A stretch of DNA of 64,000 bases from Cohnella sp. GbtcB17 (GCF_019091135.1 NZ_JAGXJW010000046.1:1-64000), one strand, 5' to 3'; shown: positions 8,837-17,107, numbered from the stretch's first letter. Made by a program: numbers and translations. The notes: generated from the sequence alone by a model not told the origin.

Positions 8837-9556
8837 TCACTTCACATCCTTTTTGTTAAAGGTCATTAATCCAGCAGCCAGAATTACGACGCCGCCTATC
8901 AAGCCGAGGGCGGCCGAGAATCGGGGGTCATTCGCTTCGTTTTGCAGGGAAGGCCAACGCCAGGGGAACCAATCTCCGAAGCGAGACCCGCTGAACACCG
9001 AGACGACAGTACCCGCGACACCGACGGCAAGGGGCAGCGCCTGATTGTGCATCATGACGGACATCGCGACCTGCAGCGCGATGAACGGCATGATCGCGGC
9101 GTACGGATAATAGATCTGTTCCAGCAAGTATCCCCAGGACATTCCGGAAGCTTCGAAGCCCAGTGCAAGACCGAGCGCGATCGTGCCCAGCCCCGTTAAA
9201 GTCGACGAGAGGAGAAGCAGAAGCGAGGTCAGCAGAAACTTGCCTAGAAATGTCTGGGTCCGCGTCACGGGGAGAGCAAGCGTCATCTTCCAAGCGTTGG
9301 TCTGATGCTCGATGCCCGCCGCCATGGAGGAGACGATGGCGAGTCCCATGAAAAGCGCAGGCACCATCAGCGCCGTTATATCGCCGATCAGTCCTCCCCA
9401 CAGGTCGTTCGCGTGCAGCTTGGTCAAATAGTCGAGCCGCAGTCCGTAATTCAGCGCCGTCAAGCCGACGACGCCGCCTGGACCGAGCGCGACGAGCAGC
9501 CAGATCAGCTTACGGCGAATTTTCAGCAGCTCCGCGGATAGAACCCGGATGCTCAT
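8837..9556 (-). CDS. LanE/LanG-type ABC-2 permease (lantibiotic resistance)
   Basis: This 239-residue protein has six hydrophobic helices and begins MSIRVLSAELLKIRRK. A central KMTLALPVTRTQTFLGK segment, shared in character with ALPVSRTQVYMVK of the neighbour permease, shows the two are paralogous. It overlaps the ATPase gene by 4 bases (ATGA). It probably forms the membrane part of a peptide-expelling transporter with its neighbour. Confidence 0.82.
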   Translation of the reverse strand: MSIRVLSAELLKIRRKLIWLLVALGPGGVVGLTALNYGLRLDYLTKLHANDLWGGLIGDITALMVPALFMGLAIVSSMAAGIEHQTNAWKMTLALPVTRTQTFLGKFLLTSLLLLLSSTLTGLGTIALGLALGFEASGMSWGYLLEQIYYPYAAIMPFIALQVAMSVMMHNQALPLAVGVAGTVVSVFSGSRFGDWFPWRWPSLQNEANDPRFSAALGLIGGVVILAAGLMTFNKKDVK

Positions 9557-10470
9557 AAGCTTCCCTCCCCGCGTGTCATGTCGAGGAAGATGCGCTCGAG
9601 CGACGCGCGCTCCTCCTCTACCCGATATACGGCGTGTTCATGCCGTACGAGTTCGGCCACCATCGCCGCCACCTCCTCGTCGCCGCCCGGCTCCACGAAT
9701 AGCTTGACGCGGTCCCATTCGGCCCGATAGCCGCACACCAGCAGCAGGCGCCATGCCCCCTCCGGATCGCTCACGCCGAACACGATGCGAGAGCGGGCCT
9801 TCCTGCGAAGTTCTACGATTGTATCCTCGAACAGCATTCGGCCTTTGGAGATGATACCGACGCGTGTCGCCATCTGCTCCACTTCGGACAGCAGGTGGCT
9901 CGATACGATAACGGTAACGCCCTGCTCCGCCGGCAACGACTTGATCAGCTCCCGCATTTCCAGAATACCGGCAGGATCCAGACCGTTGGTCGGCTCGTCG
10001 AGTACGAGAAGTTCGGGCCGGCCCAGCATCGCGGTCGCGATGCCGAGCCGCTGCTTCATGCCAAGCGAATAGCCTTTGACCTGCCGATTGGCGTCCTTGG
10101 CGAGCCGTACCACGGACAGAACCTCGTCGATGCGGCTTCGCGGCACGTCATGCATCAGTCTGCGCACCGCCTCGAGGTTTTCTATGGCGCTCAAGTGCCC
10201 GTAGTATGACGGATACTCGACCAGCGAGCCGACCTTGCGGAGCACTGCGATCCGCTCGCGCCGTATGTCGCGGCCGAAGATCCGGATGCTGCCGGACGTC
10301 GGACGCGACAAGCCGAGCAGCATCCGGATCGTCGTCGTTTTCCCCGCGCCGTTCGGTCCGAGGAAGCCGTATATGTCTCCTTTCTCCACACTTGCGTTCA
10401 CCTGGTCGACGACGGCTCTGCCGCCCAGTTTTTTGGTCAGGCCTTCCATGTGTACGATCGGTTCATTCAT
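9553..10470 (-). CDS. LanF-type ABC transporter ATPase with E-loop
   Basis: The ATPase (305 residues from ATG 10470) has Walker A GPNGAGKTT (38-46), the signature YSLGMKQR, Walker B LLVLDEPTNGLDP and the H-loop SSH. The Q-loop position carries glutamate: GSLVEYPSYYGHL, with E85. The E-loop is a recognised hallmark of LanF ATPases of lantibiotic self-protection transporters. ATG 10470 is preferred over upstream in-frame codons because AAGAGGTGA sits correctly before it. It is followed by two paired permeases and preceded by a TCS operon on the same strand. Confidence 0.9.
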   Translation of the reverse strand: MNEPIVHMEGLTKKLGGRAVVDQVNASVEKGDIYGFLGPNGAGKTTTIRMLLGLSRPTSGSIRIFGRDIRRERIAVLRKVGSLVEYPSYYGHLSAIENLEAVRRLMHDVPRSRIDEVLSVVRLAKDANRQVKGYSLGMKQRLGIATAMLGRPELLVLDEPTNGLDPAGILEMRELIKSLPAEQGVTVIVSSHLLSEVEQMATRVGIISKGRMLFEDTIVELRRKARSRIVFGVSDPEGAWRLLLVCGYRAEWDRVKLFVEPGGDEEVAAMVAELVRHEHAVYRVEEERASLERIFLDMTRGEGSL

Positions 10471-10489
10471 TCCCATCACCTCTTGTCCT

Positions 10490-10495
10490 ATCATA
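10490..10495 (-). promoter_or_regulatory. Putative -10 of the ABC transporter operon
   Basis: TATGAT reads on the minus strand at 10495-10490, about 20 bases before the ATPase start. The -35 position (CATCGG) is poor, consistent with activator dependence. A second candidate, TAATCT at 10509-10504, would place the direct repeats over the -35. The choice is unresolved. Confidence 0.4.
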
Positions 10496-10526
10496 CCGGA
10501 CCAAGATTAAAGCCGATGGCCTATTG

Positions 10527-10547
10527 CGTTTAAAATTCGTTTAAAAT
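10527..10547 (-). promoter_or_regulatory. Direct-repeat operator for the adjacent OmpR-type regulator
   Basis: Two identical 10-bp units (CGTTTAAAAT on the plus strand) lie at 10527-10536 and 10538-10547, a period of 11 bases. Tandem half-sites with this spacing are the usual binding pattern of OmpR/PhoB-family dimers. A similar pair precedes the two-component operon (12704-12724). The site is upstream of the ABC operon, suggesting activation by the neighbouring response regulator. Confidence 0.6.
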
Positions 10548-10576
10548 CAGCATATAAAAAGCCTCGCCTCTTCCGG

Positions 10577-11968
10577 TTATTCGGAAGGCGGCAAAGCTTC
10601 AAGCTGGCGTATGCGGATTGTCGTGCCTGGGGAGCCGCTTGCCGGATCGCCGCTGACGATGTCGGCGCAGAGGTTCATCTCCTTCAGCATGAGGGAGGCG
10701 ATGGACAGGCCGAGACCCGCGCCCTTGTCGGTGGAGACGCCGACAAGTCCCGGCCCGCGATCGGCGATGACGATGGCGCCGCCGTCTCTCTCTTCCACGC
10801 GGAGACCGATATAATAGCCGGACTTGGCATGGCGAAGCGCATTTTGAAAATAGTTATCCAGCACCCGCTCCAGCCAGGCGGCGTCGATCGTCCAACAGAC
10901 CGCGTTGTCGGGGAAGTCGGCATCGATCTCGAAACCTTCCCGTTCGAATGCCGGGTACCAGCCCGCGAGCAGCGTACGAACAGTGCGGACGATATCGACG
11001 ACATCGGGATGGTAGGGATACCTGCCCGCCGAAAGAAGGGCATGGGACAGCAGATTGTCGATCAGTTGGCCAAGATATCCGATCTTTTGTTCGACGAGTG
11101 CGACTGACTCGCGCCCGCGCGCGGACAGGGACTCGTTCCGCAGGCCGTACACATGGCCGTTAATGGCGGTTAGCGGCGTCCGCAGGTCATGAGACAGGTT
11201 GGCGATCAAATCCCGTCGCAGCAATTCCTCCCCTGCCTCCCTGCGTCGGCTGTCTTCAAGCTTGCGCACCATATCGTTGAACGCGGTCTCGAGCCTTCCG
11301 ATCTCGTCCTGTCGGCCCGGCTCGATCTGTGCGGGGATGTCGCCGTCGGCGTCCGGAGCCGGCGTCATCGCCCGTTCCAGCCGGACGAGCCGGCAGCGAA
11401 GCCGGTAGAAGAACATTAGGGATACGGACAGGAACAGGCCCAGCACGAGCAAGGCGCTCCCGACGAGGACGTACGGATATTGCTCGCGAACACGCTCTCC
11501 GGGCGCCTTCATGACTCCCCGAGGCACCTCGAAAACCATGAAGGCGCCATTGTCCCGGTCTCCGACGAAGGCAACGACCGTGAACGGATCTCCGCCGATG
11601 CGGGCTTTCATGAAGGAGACCGCGTACGACGGCGGCCAGACGTCGGGAGGCGGATCCAGGTCGGACAGATACAACCGGGTCCGGCCGCCGGCATCGACCC
11701 AGAACATGCCCGCTTCCGGGTATCTCGCCTTCAACCGCTGCAACGCGGCATCGATATCCGCATCTTTGGCGTTCGACAGCGCCTTCGCTTCCCGGTGCCA
11801 CATCGCCGTCAGCTTGCTTCCGTCCCTGTATGGGTTGGAAGTCTCGGAACGTGCCGAAAAAGGAAGAGAGAGGACGATCGTGACGATCGGGAAGGTCAGG
11901 GGCAGGAGCAAGATCGCACACAGCACGATGAGCGAATATCTGACGAACAGCGAGCGCGTCCCCTTCAT
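10577..11968 (-). CDS. Sensor histidine kinase (lantibiotic-type two-component system)
   Basis: This is a membrane kinase of 463 residues. It has TM helices at about 11-35 and 166-188, an extracytoplasmic sensor domain of about 130 residues between them, a HAMP-like linker, the H-box ANLSHDLRTPLT with H260, and an ATPase domain with N-box DNYFQNALRHA, DRGPGL and GAGLGLSIA. The start at ATG 11968 overlaps the regulator stop (CAATGA). The upstream in-frame extension is a shadow of the regulator gene. It probably senses a cell-envelope-active peptide and controls the adjacent LanFEG transporter; the ligand is inferred from context. Confidence 0.88.
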   Translation of the reverse strand: MKGTRSLFVRYSLIVLCAILLLPLTFPIVTIVLSLPFSARSETSNPYRDGSKLTAMWHREAKALSNAKDADIDAALQRLKARYPEAGMFWVDAGGRTRLYLSDLDPPPDVWPPSYAVSFMKARIGGDPFTVVAFVGDRDNGAFMVFEVPRGVMKAPGERVREQYPYVLVGSALLVLGLFLSVSLMFFYRLRCRLVRLERAMTPAPDADGDIPAQIEPGRQDEIGRLETAFNDMVRKLEDSRRREAGEELLRRDLIANLSHDLRTPLTAINGHVYGLRNESLSARGRESVALVEQKIGYLGQLIDNLLSHALLSAGRYPYHPDVVDIVRTVRTLLAGWYPAFEREGFEIDADFPDNAVCWTIDAAWLERVLDNYFQNALRHAKSGYYIGLRVEERDGGAIVIADRGPGLVGVSTDKGAGLGLSIASLMLKEMNLCADIVSGDPASGSPGTTIRIRQLEALPPSE

Positions 11969-12636
11969 TGTCTCACGCGGTAGCCGATCCCCCGCACGGT
12001 CTCGATGACCGAAGGCGACCCGGGATCGATCTCGAGCTTCTCGCGGAGATAGCGAATGTGTACCATAACTGTCTTGTCGCCGTCGATATAGGGTTCCCCC
12101 CAGACCGCCTCGTACAGCTGCTCCTTCGTCAGGATCCGGTTCGGATTCCGCAAAAAGCACTGCAGAATTTGCAGTTGCTTGGCGGTAAGCGGTATTTCTT
12201 TTTCCGTTCTTTTGTCAATGACGCTCTGCTCGTCCACCCGAACGAGCAGGTGCCCGAGGCGCACCTCCCGTGCGGACTCGCGTCCGTAGCGCCGCATCAG
12301 TACGTCGAGCCGGGCGGCCAATTCGTCGGGGTGGAACGGCTTGGTCATATAGTCGTCGGCAAATCCGAGACCTTGTAGCTTGTCGTCGACCGCCGTGCGG
12401 GCGGATAGCAACAGCACCGGCACATCCGGCGCTTCCTGCTTCAGCCGCTGACCGACCGAGTATCCGTCGAGCCCCGGCAGCATGATGTCCAGTACGACGA
12501 TATCCGCTTCCCGCACCCGGGAGACCGAGCCTTCGCCGGAGGTCAGCCAGTCGACGGCATAGCCTCGCCGCTCCAGGTCTTCCCGGACCCAGGCGCCGAT
12601 CTCGGGATCGTCTTCGATATATAGGATACGTTTCAT
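11965..12636 (-). CDS. OmpR-family response regulator
   Basis: This 223-residue protein has a receiver domain with phosphoacceptor D50 in VVLDIMLPG, K99 in MTKPF, and a winged-helix DNA-binding domain ending IRYLREKLEIDP ... TVRGIGYRVRQ. ATG 12636 is selected from the strong AAGGAGGAG just upstream; an in-frame extension to 12675 lacks support. It is the first gene of the minus-strand TCS operon. The presence of related repeat operators before this gene and before the ABC operon points to autoregulation plus transporter control. Confidence 0.92.
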   Translation of the reverse strand: MKRILYIEDDPEIGAWVREDLERRGYAVDWLTSGEGSVSRVREADIVVLDIMLPGLDGYSVGQRLKQEAPDVPVLLLSARTAVDDKLQGLGFADDYMTKPFHPDELAARLDVLMRRYGRESAREVRLGHLLVRVDEQSVIDKRTEKEIPLTAKQLQILQCFLRNPNRILTKEQLYEAVWGEPYIDGDKTVMVHIRYLREKLEIDPGSPSVIETVRGIGYRVRQ

Positions 12637-12675
12637 TCGCTCCTCCTTGTTTCTGTATAACAATCGCTTTTTCAC

Positions 12676-12704
12676 ATGATAGGCACAGCTCGCACGATTT
12701 GCAA
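12676..12704 (-). promoter_or_regulatory. Promoter of the two-component operon
   Basis: On the minus strand TTGCAA (12704-12699) and TATCAT (12681-12676) are separated by 17 bases, a good SigA-type promoter. The direct-repeat operator abuts the upstream edge of the -35. Confidence 0.65.
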
Positions 12705-12724
12705 AGTTAAATTTCGTTTAAAAA
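12704..12724 (-). promoter_or_regulatory. Direct-repeat operator in front of the TCS promoter
   Basis: The unit CGTTTAAAAA at 12715-12724 closely matches the transporter-operon repeat, and a degenerate copy, AAGTTAAATT, lies 11 bases away at 12704-12713 (6 of 10 positions agree with the consensus unit). The position directly upstream of the -35 is the usual activator site. Confidence 0.5.
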
Positions 12725-12761
12725 TGCGACGGTCTGCGCCGTCCCGAACGTTGCATGAGAT

Positions 12762-12791
12762 TTGACAGCTCCGGCGTTTTTCGGCTAGAAT
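12762..12791 (+). promoter_or_regulatory. glyQS promoter
   Basis: TTGACA at 12762-12767 and TAGAAT at 12786-12791 are separated by 18 bases. Transcription would start near 12798, giving a leader of about 330 bases that contains the T-box. Confidence 0.8.
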
Positions 12792-12797
12792 GATGCA

Positions 12798-13070
12798 TAT
12801 TAATGGCCGAGAGCTTTGTTGAAGGAGAAAAAGTAGCCGGTTGCCTGTCGGCAGCTGCAGCGAGCCGGGGGCGGTGCGAGCCCGGCGCGACGAACCGGCG
12901 AATGGCGCTCCCGAGAAGACAGCCATGGCAAAGAGCGGGCAGACGAACGGCGGCCCCGATCCGAGAGCGGGATCGAGGGAACGGCGCTTCGGGTGTCAAG
13001 TAGGGTGGAACCGCGGGATCAGCTCCCGTCCCTATGTCTGCAGGGCAGACGTGGGACGGGAGCTTTTTGT
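12798..13070 (+). promoter_or_regulatory. T-box riboswitch (glycine) with terminator
   Basis: The leader before glyQ carries the T-box core AGGGTGGAACCGCGG at 13002-13016, whose bulge pairs with the uncharged tRNA acceptor end. It is followed by a 12-bp terminator stem (13021-13032 with 13053-13064) and a T run to 13068. The Stem I region starts near 12815 and contains the AGTA-type element. A GGC triplet at 12897-12899, in GAACCGGCGA, is the likely glycine specifier, but its position in Stem I was not folded. When tRNA-Gly is uncharged, the antiterminator forms and glyQS is transcribed. Confidence 0.93.
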
Positions 13071-13128
13071 CGCACCGCAGCGCCTTGCTTGACGAGAGCG
13101 ATACTTCAATTTCGAAGGAGTGGCGGAC

Positions 13129-14016
13129 TTGAATTTTCAGCAGATGACATTGACCCTGCAGCAATTTTGGGCGGAGCAGGACTGCATCGTCGTCCAGCCT
13201 TACGACACCGAAAAGGGCGCGGGCACGATGAACCCGATGACGTTCCTGCGCGCGATCGGACCGGAGCCGTGGAACGTCGCGTACGTGGAGCCGTCCCGCC
13301 GTCCGGCGGACGGACGCTACGGCGAAAATCCGAACCGGCTGTACCAGCATCATCAGTTTCAGGTGATCATGAAGCCTTCGCCGGACAACATCCAGGAGCT
13401 CTACCTCGAGAGCTTGAAGCGGCTCGGCATCGACCCGCTTAAGCACGATATCCGGTTCGTCGAGGACAACTGGGAGAATCCTTCGCTTGGCTGCGCGGGT
13501 CTGGGCTGGGAGGTTTGGCTGGACGGCATGGAGATTACGCAGTTCACGTATTTCCAGCAGGTCGGCGGCATCGACTGCCACCCGGTCTCGGCCGAGATCA
13601 CTTACGGCATGGAGCGCCTGGCCTCCTATATCCAGGATAAGGAGAACGTCTACGATCTGGAGTGGGTAAATGGAGTAACTTACGGCGACGTGTTCAAGCA
13701 TCCGGAATACGAGCATTCCAAATATACGTTCGAAGTGTCGGACGCTGCGATGCTGTTCAACCTGTTCTCGACATACGAAGCCGAAGCTAAGCGCGCGATG
13801 GACGAGAATTTGGTCTTCCCGGCGTACGATTATGTGCTCAAGTGCTCCCATACGTTCAACCTGCTTGATGCTCGCGGTGCTGTCAGCGTCACCGAGCGCA
13901 CAGGTTATATCGCAAGAGTACGGAATCTGGCGCGCGCCGTCGCGGCGACGTTCCTGCAGGAGCGCGAGCGGCTCGGATTCCCGCTGCTGAAGAAGGAGGC
14001 GAACGACAATGCCTAA
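13129..14016 (+). CDS. glyQ: Glycine--tRNA ligase alpha subunit
   Basis: This is the catalytic alpha subunit of the heterotetrameric bacterial glycyl-tRNA synthetase, 295 residues. It begins MNFQQMTLTLQQFW and contains the conserved YDTEKGAGTMNPMTFLR and PNRLYQHHQFQV motifs. TTG 13129 is preferred over an in-frame GTG at 13120, because the Shine-Dalgarno GAAGGAG occupies 13114-13120 and because family members begin at this point. It overlaps glyS by 8 bases. Expression is governed by the upstream T-box. Confidence 0.96.
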   Translation: MNFQQMTLTLQQFWAEQDCIVVQPYDTEKGAGTMNPMTFLRAIGPEPWNVAYVEPSRRPADGRYGENPNRLYQHHQFQVIMKPSPDNIQELYLESLKRLGIDPLKHDIRFVEDNWENPSLGCAGLGWEVWLDGMEITQFTYFQQVGGIDCHPVSAEITYGMERLASYIQDKENVYDLEWVNGVTYGDVFKHPEYEHSKYTFEVSDAAMLFNLFSTYEAEAKRAMDENLVFPAYDYVLKCSHTFNLLDARGAVSVTERTGYIARVRNLARAVAATFLQERERLGFPLLKKEANDNA

Positions 14017-16096
14017 GGATCTGCTGCTCGAGATCGGCCTCGAGGAAGTGCCAGCACGGTTCGTGCGCGGCGCGATGGAACAGCTGAAGGACAAAATCGA
14101 GAAATGGCTCGAAGCGAGCCGCCTCGCGCACGAAGGCGTGACCGCCTACGCGACGCCGCGCCGATTGGCCGTCGTCGTCACAGGCTTGGCGGACCGTCAG
14201 GAGGACGTGAGCGAGGAGGTCAAAGGACCGTCGCGCAAGATTGCGCAGGACGACAGCGGCGCCTGGACGAAGGCCGCGCTCGGCTTCGCCCGCAGCAACG
14301 CGGTCGAGCCCGAAGCGCTGTTCTTCAAGGAGCTCGGCGGCGTCGAGTACGTGTACGCCAACAAGTCCAGCATCGGCGTCGAGACGGCCGGCTTGCTGCC
14401 CGAAGCGCTGCCCGCGATCGTTACGTCGATGACGTTCCCGAAAAACATGCGCTGGGGCGCCTACGATCTGCGCTTCGTGCGTCCGATCCGCTGGCTCGTC
14501 GCGCTGCACGGCGAAGCGGTCGTGCCGTTCGCGATCACCGGCGTCGAGACCGGACGCACGACCCGCGGACATCGCTTCCTCGGCGCGGACGCGGAGATCG
14601 CCGCGCCGTCCGAATACTTGACGAAGCTGCGCGAGCAGCATGTCATCGCCGATGTCGACGAGCGCCGCGAGGCGATCGTAGCGCAGCTCGGCGAGCTGGC
14701 TAAGTCGCGCGGCTGGGAGATCGCGATCAAGGACGATCTGCTCGAAGAGGTGCTTTTCCTCGTCGAGACGCCGACAGCGCTGTCCGGCTCGTTCGATCCC
14801 GCCTTCCTCGACATCCCGCAGGAGGTACTTATTACGTCCATGCGCGAGCATCAGCGCTACTTCCCGGTGCTGGATGCGCAGGGCAAGCTGCAGCCGCACT
14901 TCGTCACCGTGCGCAACGGCGACGCCGCCTCGCTCGAAGCCGTCGCCAAAGGCAACGAGAAGGTGCTGCGCGCCCGGCTGTCGGACGCGAAGTTTTTCTA
15001 TGCGGAGGATCAAAAGGGACGCATCGACGGCTTCCGGCAGAAGCTCGAGAGCATCGTTTACCACGAGGAGCTCGGCACGGTCGCCGACAAGGTGCGCCGC
15101 ATCCGCGCGACCGCCGACAAGCTGGCCGAGCTGTTGAGAGCCGACGAGACGGTCCGCACGGACGTCTCGCGCGCAGCGGACATTTGCAAATTCGACCTGG
15201 TGACGCAGATGGTGTACGAATTTCCCGAGCTGCAGGGCATCATGGGCGAAGACTACGCGCTTAAGTTCGGCGAGAAGCCCGCGGTCGCCAAGGCGATCAA
15301 CGAGCATTATTCGCCGCGCAACGCGTCGGACAATCCGCCGGCTTCGCTCGTGGGCGCGATCGTCGGCATCGCCGACAAGCTCGACACGATCGTCGGCTGC
15401 TTCCTGATCGGCATCGTGCCGACCGGCTCCCAGGATCCGTACGCGCTGCGCCGCCAGGCCGCAGGTATCGTGTCCACGCTGCTCGCGCACGGACTCGAGC
15501 TCAAGCTGTCGGATCTGTTCCGGCTGTCGCTCGACGTCTTCGCGGCCGCCGGTCTCGGCAAGCGCGAAGCGTTTGACGTGTCCAAGGACCTGAGCGAATT
15601 TTTCGCGCTGCGGGTAAAGAACGTATTGACGGAGCAGCAAATCCGCTACGACGTCACCGACGCGGTGCTCGGCGCGGGCTGCGACGACGTCCGCCGCACC
15701 GTGCTTCGCGCGCAGGCGCTGCAGGCCGCTGCGGGCGGCGACGATCGCGAGGCGTTCCGTCCCGCGGCCGAAGCGTTCGGCCGCGTCGCGAATCTCGCGG
15801 CCAAAGGCGGGGATTCGCGCCAGGTGGACGCGTCGCTGTTCGCGGACCCGGCCGAGGGCGCGCTCTACGAAGCGTGGATGAACGCGCACGGTCGGATCGT
15901 GACCGCGACGGCCGAGACGAGGCTGTCCGACGCGCTGACCGCGCTGTCCGAGCTCAGCGGGCCGATCGCCGCGTTTTTCGAGGCGGTCATGGTCATGGCC
16001 GACGACGAGGCGATTCGCCGCAACCGGCTGGCGCTGCTCGGCCTGATCGCCGACGACGTGCGCGGCTTCGCCGACTTCGCCAAGCTGGCGGGCTGA
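14009..16096 (+). CDS. glyS: Glycine--tRNA ligase beta subunit
   Basis: The 695-residue beta subunit has the N-terminal tRNA-binding part beginning PKDLLLEIGLEEVPARF and a central HD-like domain. The C-terminal part resembles the anticodon-binding domain of ArgRS. The length matches the family (about 690). It starts within the glyQ 3' end. In Bacillus, ccpN follows glyS; here no ccpN is present and ppsR follows after 40 bases. Confidence 0.96.
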   Translation: MPKDLLLEIGLEEVPARFVRGAMEQLKDKIEKWLEASRLAHEGVTAYATPRRLAVVVTGLADRQEDVSEEVKGPSRKIAQDDSGAWTKAALGFARSNAVEPEALFFKELGGVEYVYANKSSIGVETAGLLPEALPAIVTSMTFPKNMRWGAYDLRFVRPIRWLVALHGEAVVPFAITGVETGRTTRGHRFLGADAEIAAPSEYLTKLREQHVIADVDERREAIVAQLGELAKSRGWEIAIKDDLLEEVLFLVETPTALSGSFDPAFLDIPQEVLITSMREHQRYFPVLDAQGKLQPHFVTVRNGDAASLEAVAKGNEKVLRARLSDAKFFYAEDQKGRIDGFRQKLESIVYHEELGTVADKVRRIRATADKLAELLRADETVRTDVSRAADICKFDLVTQMVYEFPELQGIMGEDYALKFGEKPAVAKAINEHYSPRNASDNPPASLVGAIVGIADKLDTIVGCFLIGIVPTGSQDPYALRRQAAGIVSTLLAHGLELKLSDLFRLSLDVFAAAGLGKREAFDVSKDLSEFFALRVKNVLTEQQIRYDVTDAVLGAGCDDVRRTVLRAQALQAAAGGDDREAFRPAAEAFGRVANLAAKGGDSRQVDASLFADPAEGALYEAWMNAHGRIVTATAETRLSDALTALSELSGPIAAFFEAVMVMADDEAIRRNRLALLGLIADDVRGFADFAKLAG

Positions 16097-16136
16097 CCCT
16101 GTCTTCGTCGCAGCCACTCGAACGGAGGGATGCACC

Positions 16137-16943
16137 ATCGAAGCTACAAGCATAACCGTCTACGTCGTATCCGACTCCGCCGGCGACACCGGAGAGCTGG
16201 CGGTGCGGGCGGCAGCCGCCCAATTTCACCCGCTCAAGGTGCAAATCCGGCGGGCCGGCTTCATCCAGCGGGAGGCGGCGATCGACGCCGTGCTCGATGC
16301 GGCGCAGAGCGAGCGCGCCGTCGTCCTGTACACGCTCGTCATCGACGCGCTCCGTACCTACATGGCGTCGGAGTCCGCCCGGCGCGGCATCTCGGCGATC
16401 GATCTGCTCGGCCCGCTCATCGACCAGATGGAGCAGCGCTTCGGCTGCCAGTCGCGGCACGAGCCGGGGCTGAACCACGTGCTCGACGCCGGGTACTTCC
16501 GCAAGGTCGAAGCGGTCGAGTTCGCGGTGCGTTACGACGACGCCCGCGACGTGACCGGCGTGAGCAAGGCGGACATCGTGCTGACCGGCGTCTCCCGGAC
16601 GTCGAAGACCCCGCTGTCCATGGTGCTCGCGCATCGCACCTACAAAGTCGCCAACGTGCCGCTCGTGCCCGAGCTAACGCCACCGCGGGAGCTGTTCCTC
16701 GTTCCGAAGACCAAGGTGTTCGGACTGACGATCCGGCCGGATGCGCTGAACGCGATCCGCGTCGAACGGCTCAAGGCGCTCGGCCTGCCCAACACGGCTT
16801 CGTACGCGACGGCTGAGCGGATTCAGCAGGAGCTGGAATACGCGCACGGCATCATGAAAAAGCTCGGCTGCGTCATTATCGACGTGTCGAACAAGGCGGT
16901 CGAAGAAACGGCGAGCCTGATCATGGAGCAGTTGGAAAAATAG
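16137..16943 (+). CDS. ppsR: PPDK regulatory protein (kinase/phosphotransferase), ATC start
   Basis: This family phosphorylates and dephosphorylates pyruvate,phosphate dikinase or PEP synthase. The P-loop GVSRTSKTPLS and the motif KADIVL are present, as is the N-terminal VSDSAGDTGE signature. That signature lies upstream of the first GTG (16203). The only start-like codon that includes it is ATC at 16137, six bases after GGAGGGA. Read from there the protein is 268 residues, close to the family length. The ATG at 16130 is out of frame. Either ATC is used or a base change has removed the start. Confidence 0.88.
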   Translation: MEATSITVYVVSDSAGDTGELAVRAAAAQFHPLKVQIRRAGFIQREAAIDAVLDAAQSERAVVLYTLVIDALRTYMASESARRGISAIDLLGPLIDQMEQRFGCQSRHEPGLNHVLDAGYFRKVEAVEFAVRYDDARDVTGVSKADIVLTGVSRTSKTPLSMVLAHRTYKVANVPLVPELTPPRELFLVPKTKVFGLTIRPDALNAIRVERLKALGLPNTASYATAERIQQELEYAHGIMKKLGCVIIDVSNKAVEETASLIMEQLEK

Positions 16944-16966
16944 ACGCTTATCGACAAAAACGGCGG

Positions 16967-17007
16967 ACAACCGGCATGCCTACAAGGCGGCTGGTTGTTG
17001 CTTTCTT
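16967..17007 (+). terminator. Terminator after ppsR
   Basis: Imperfect inverted repeat ACAACCGG / CTGGTTGT at 16967-16974 and 16991-16998, followed by a T-rich stretch. Confidence 0.5.
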
Positions 17008-17107
17008 ACGGGAACGCGGCCTTAAATTTTGTGGCGCAGGAAGGATTTATCGAGCCGGTAGCGTATATAATAGGGACTCACAACATCATCGATGAACGGG
17101 GTGTCGA

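Noticed and set aside
12841..13092. Short frames inside the glyQS leader
   Set aside because: They lie in the T-box RNA and have no ribosome sites or family features.
13889..16153. 754-codon minus-strand frame opposite glyS
   Set aside because: Shadow of glyS; low-complexity R/A/V/E composition, no ribosome site, and overlaps the known gene completely.
16130..16816. ATG 16130 with a well-placed Shine-Dalgarno
   Set aside because: It opens a frame with no conserved residues; the ppsR motifs are in another frame.
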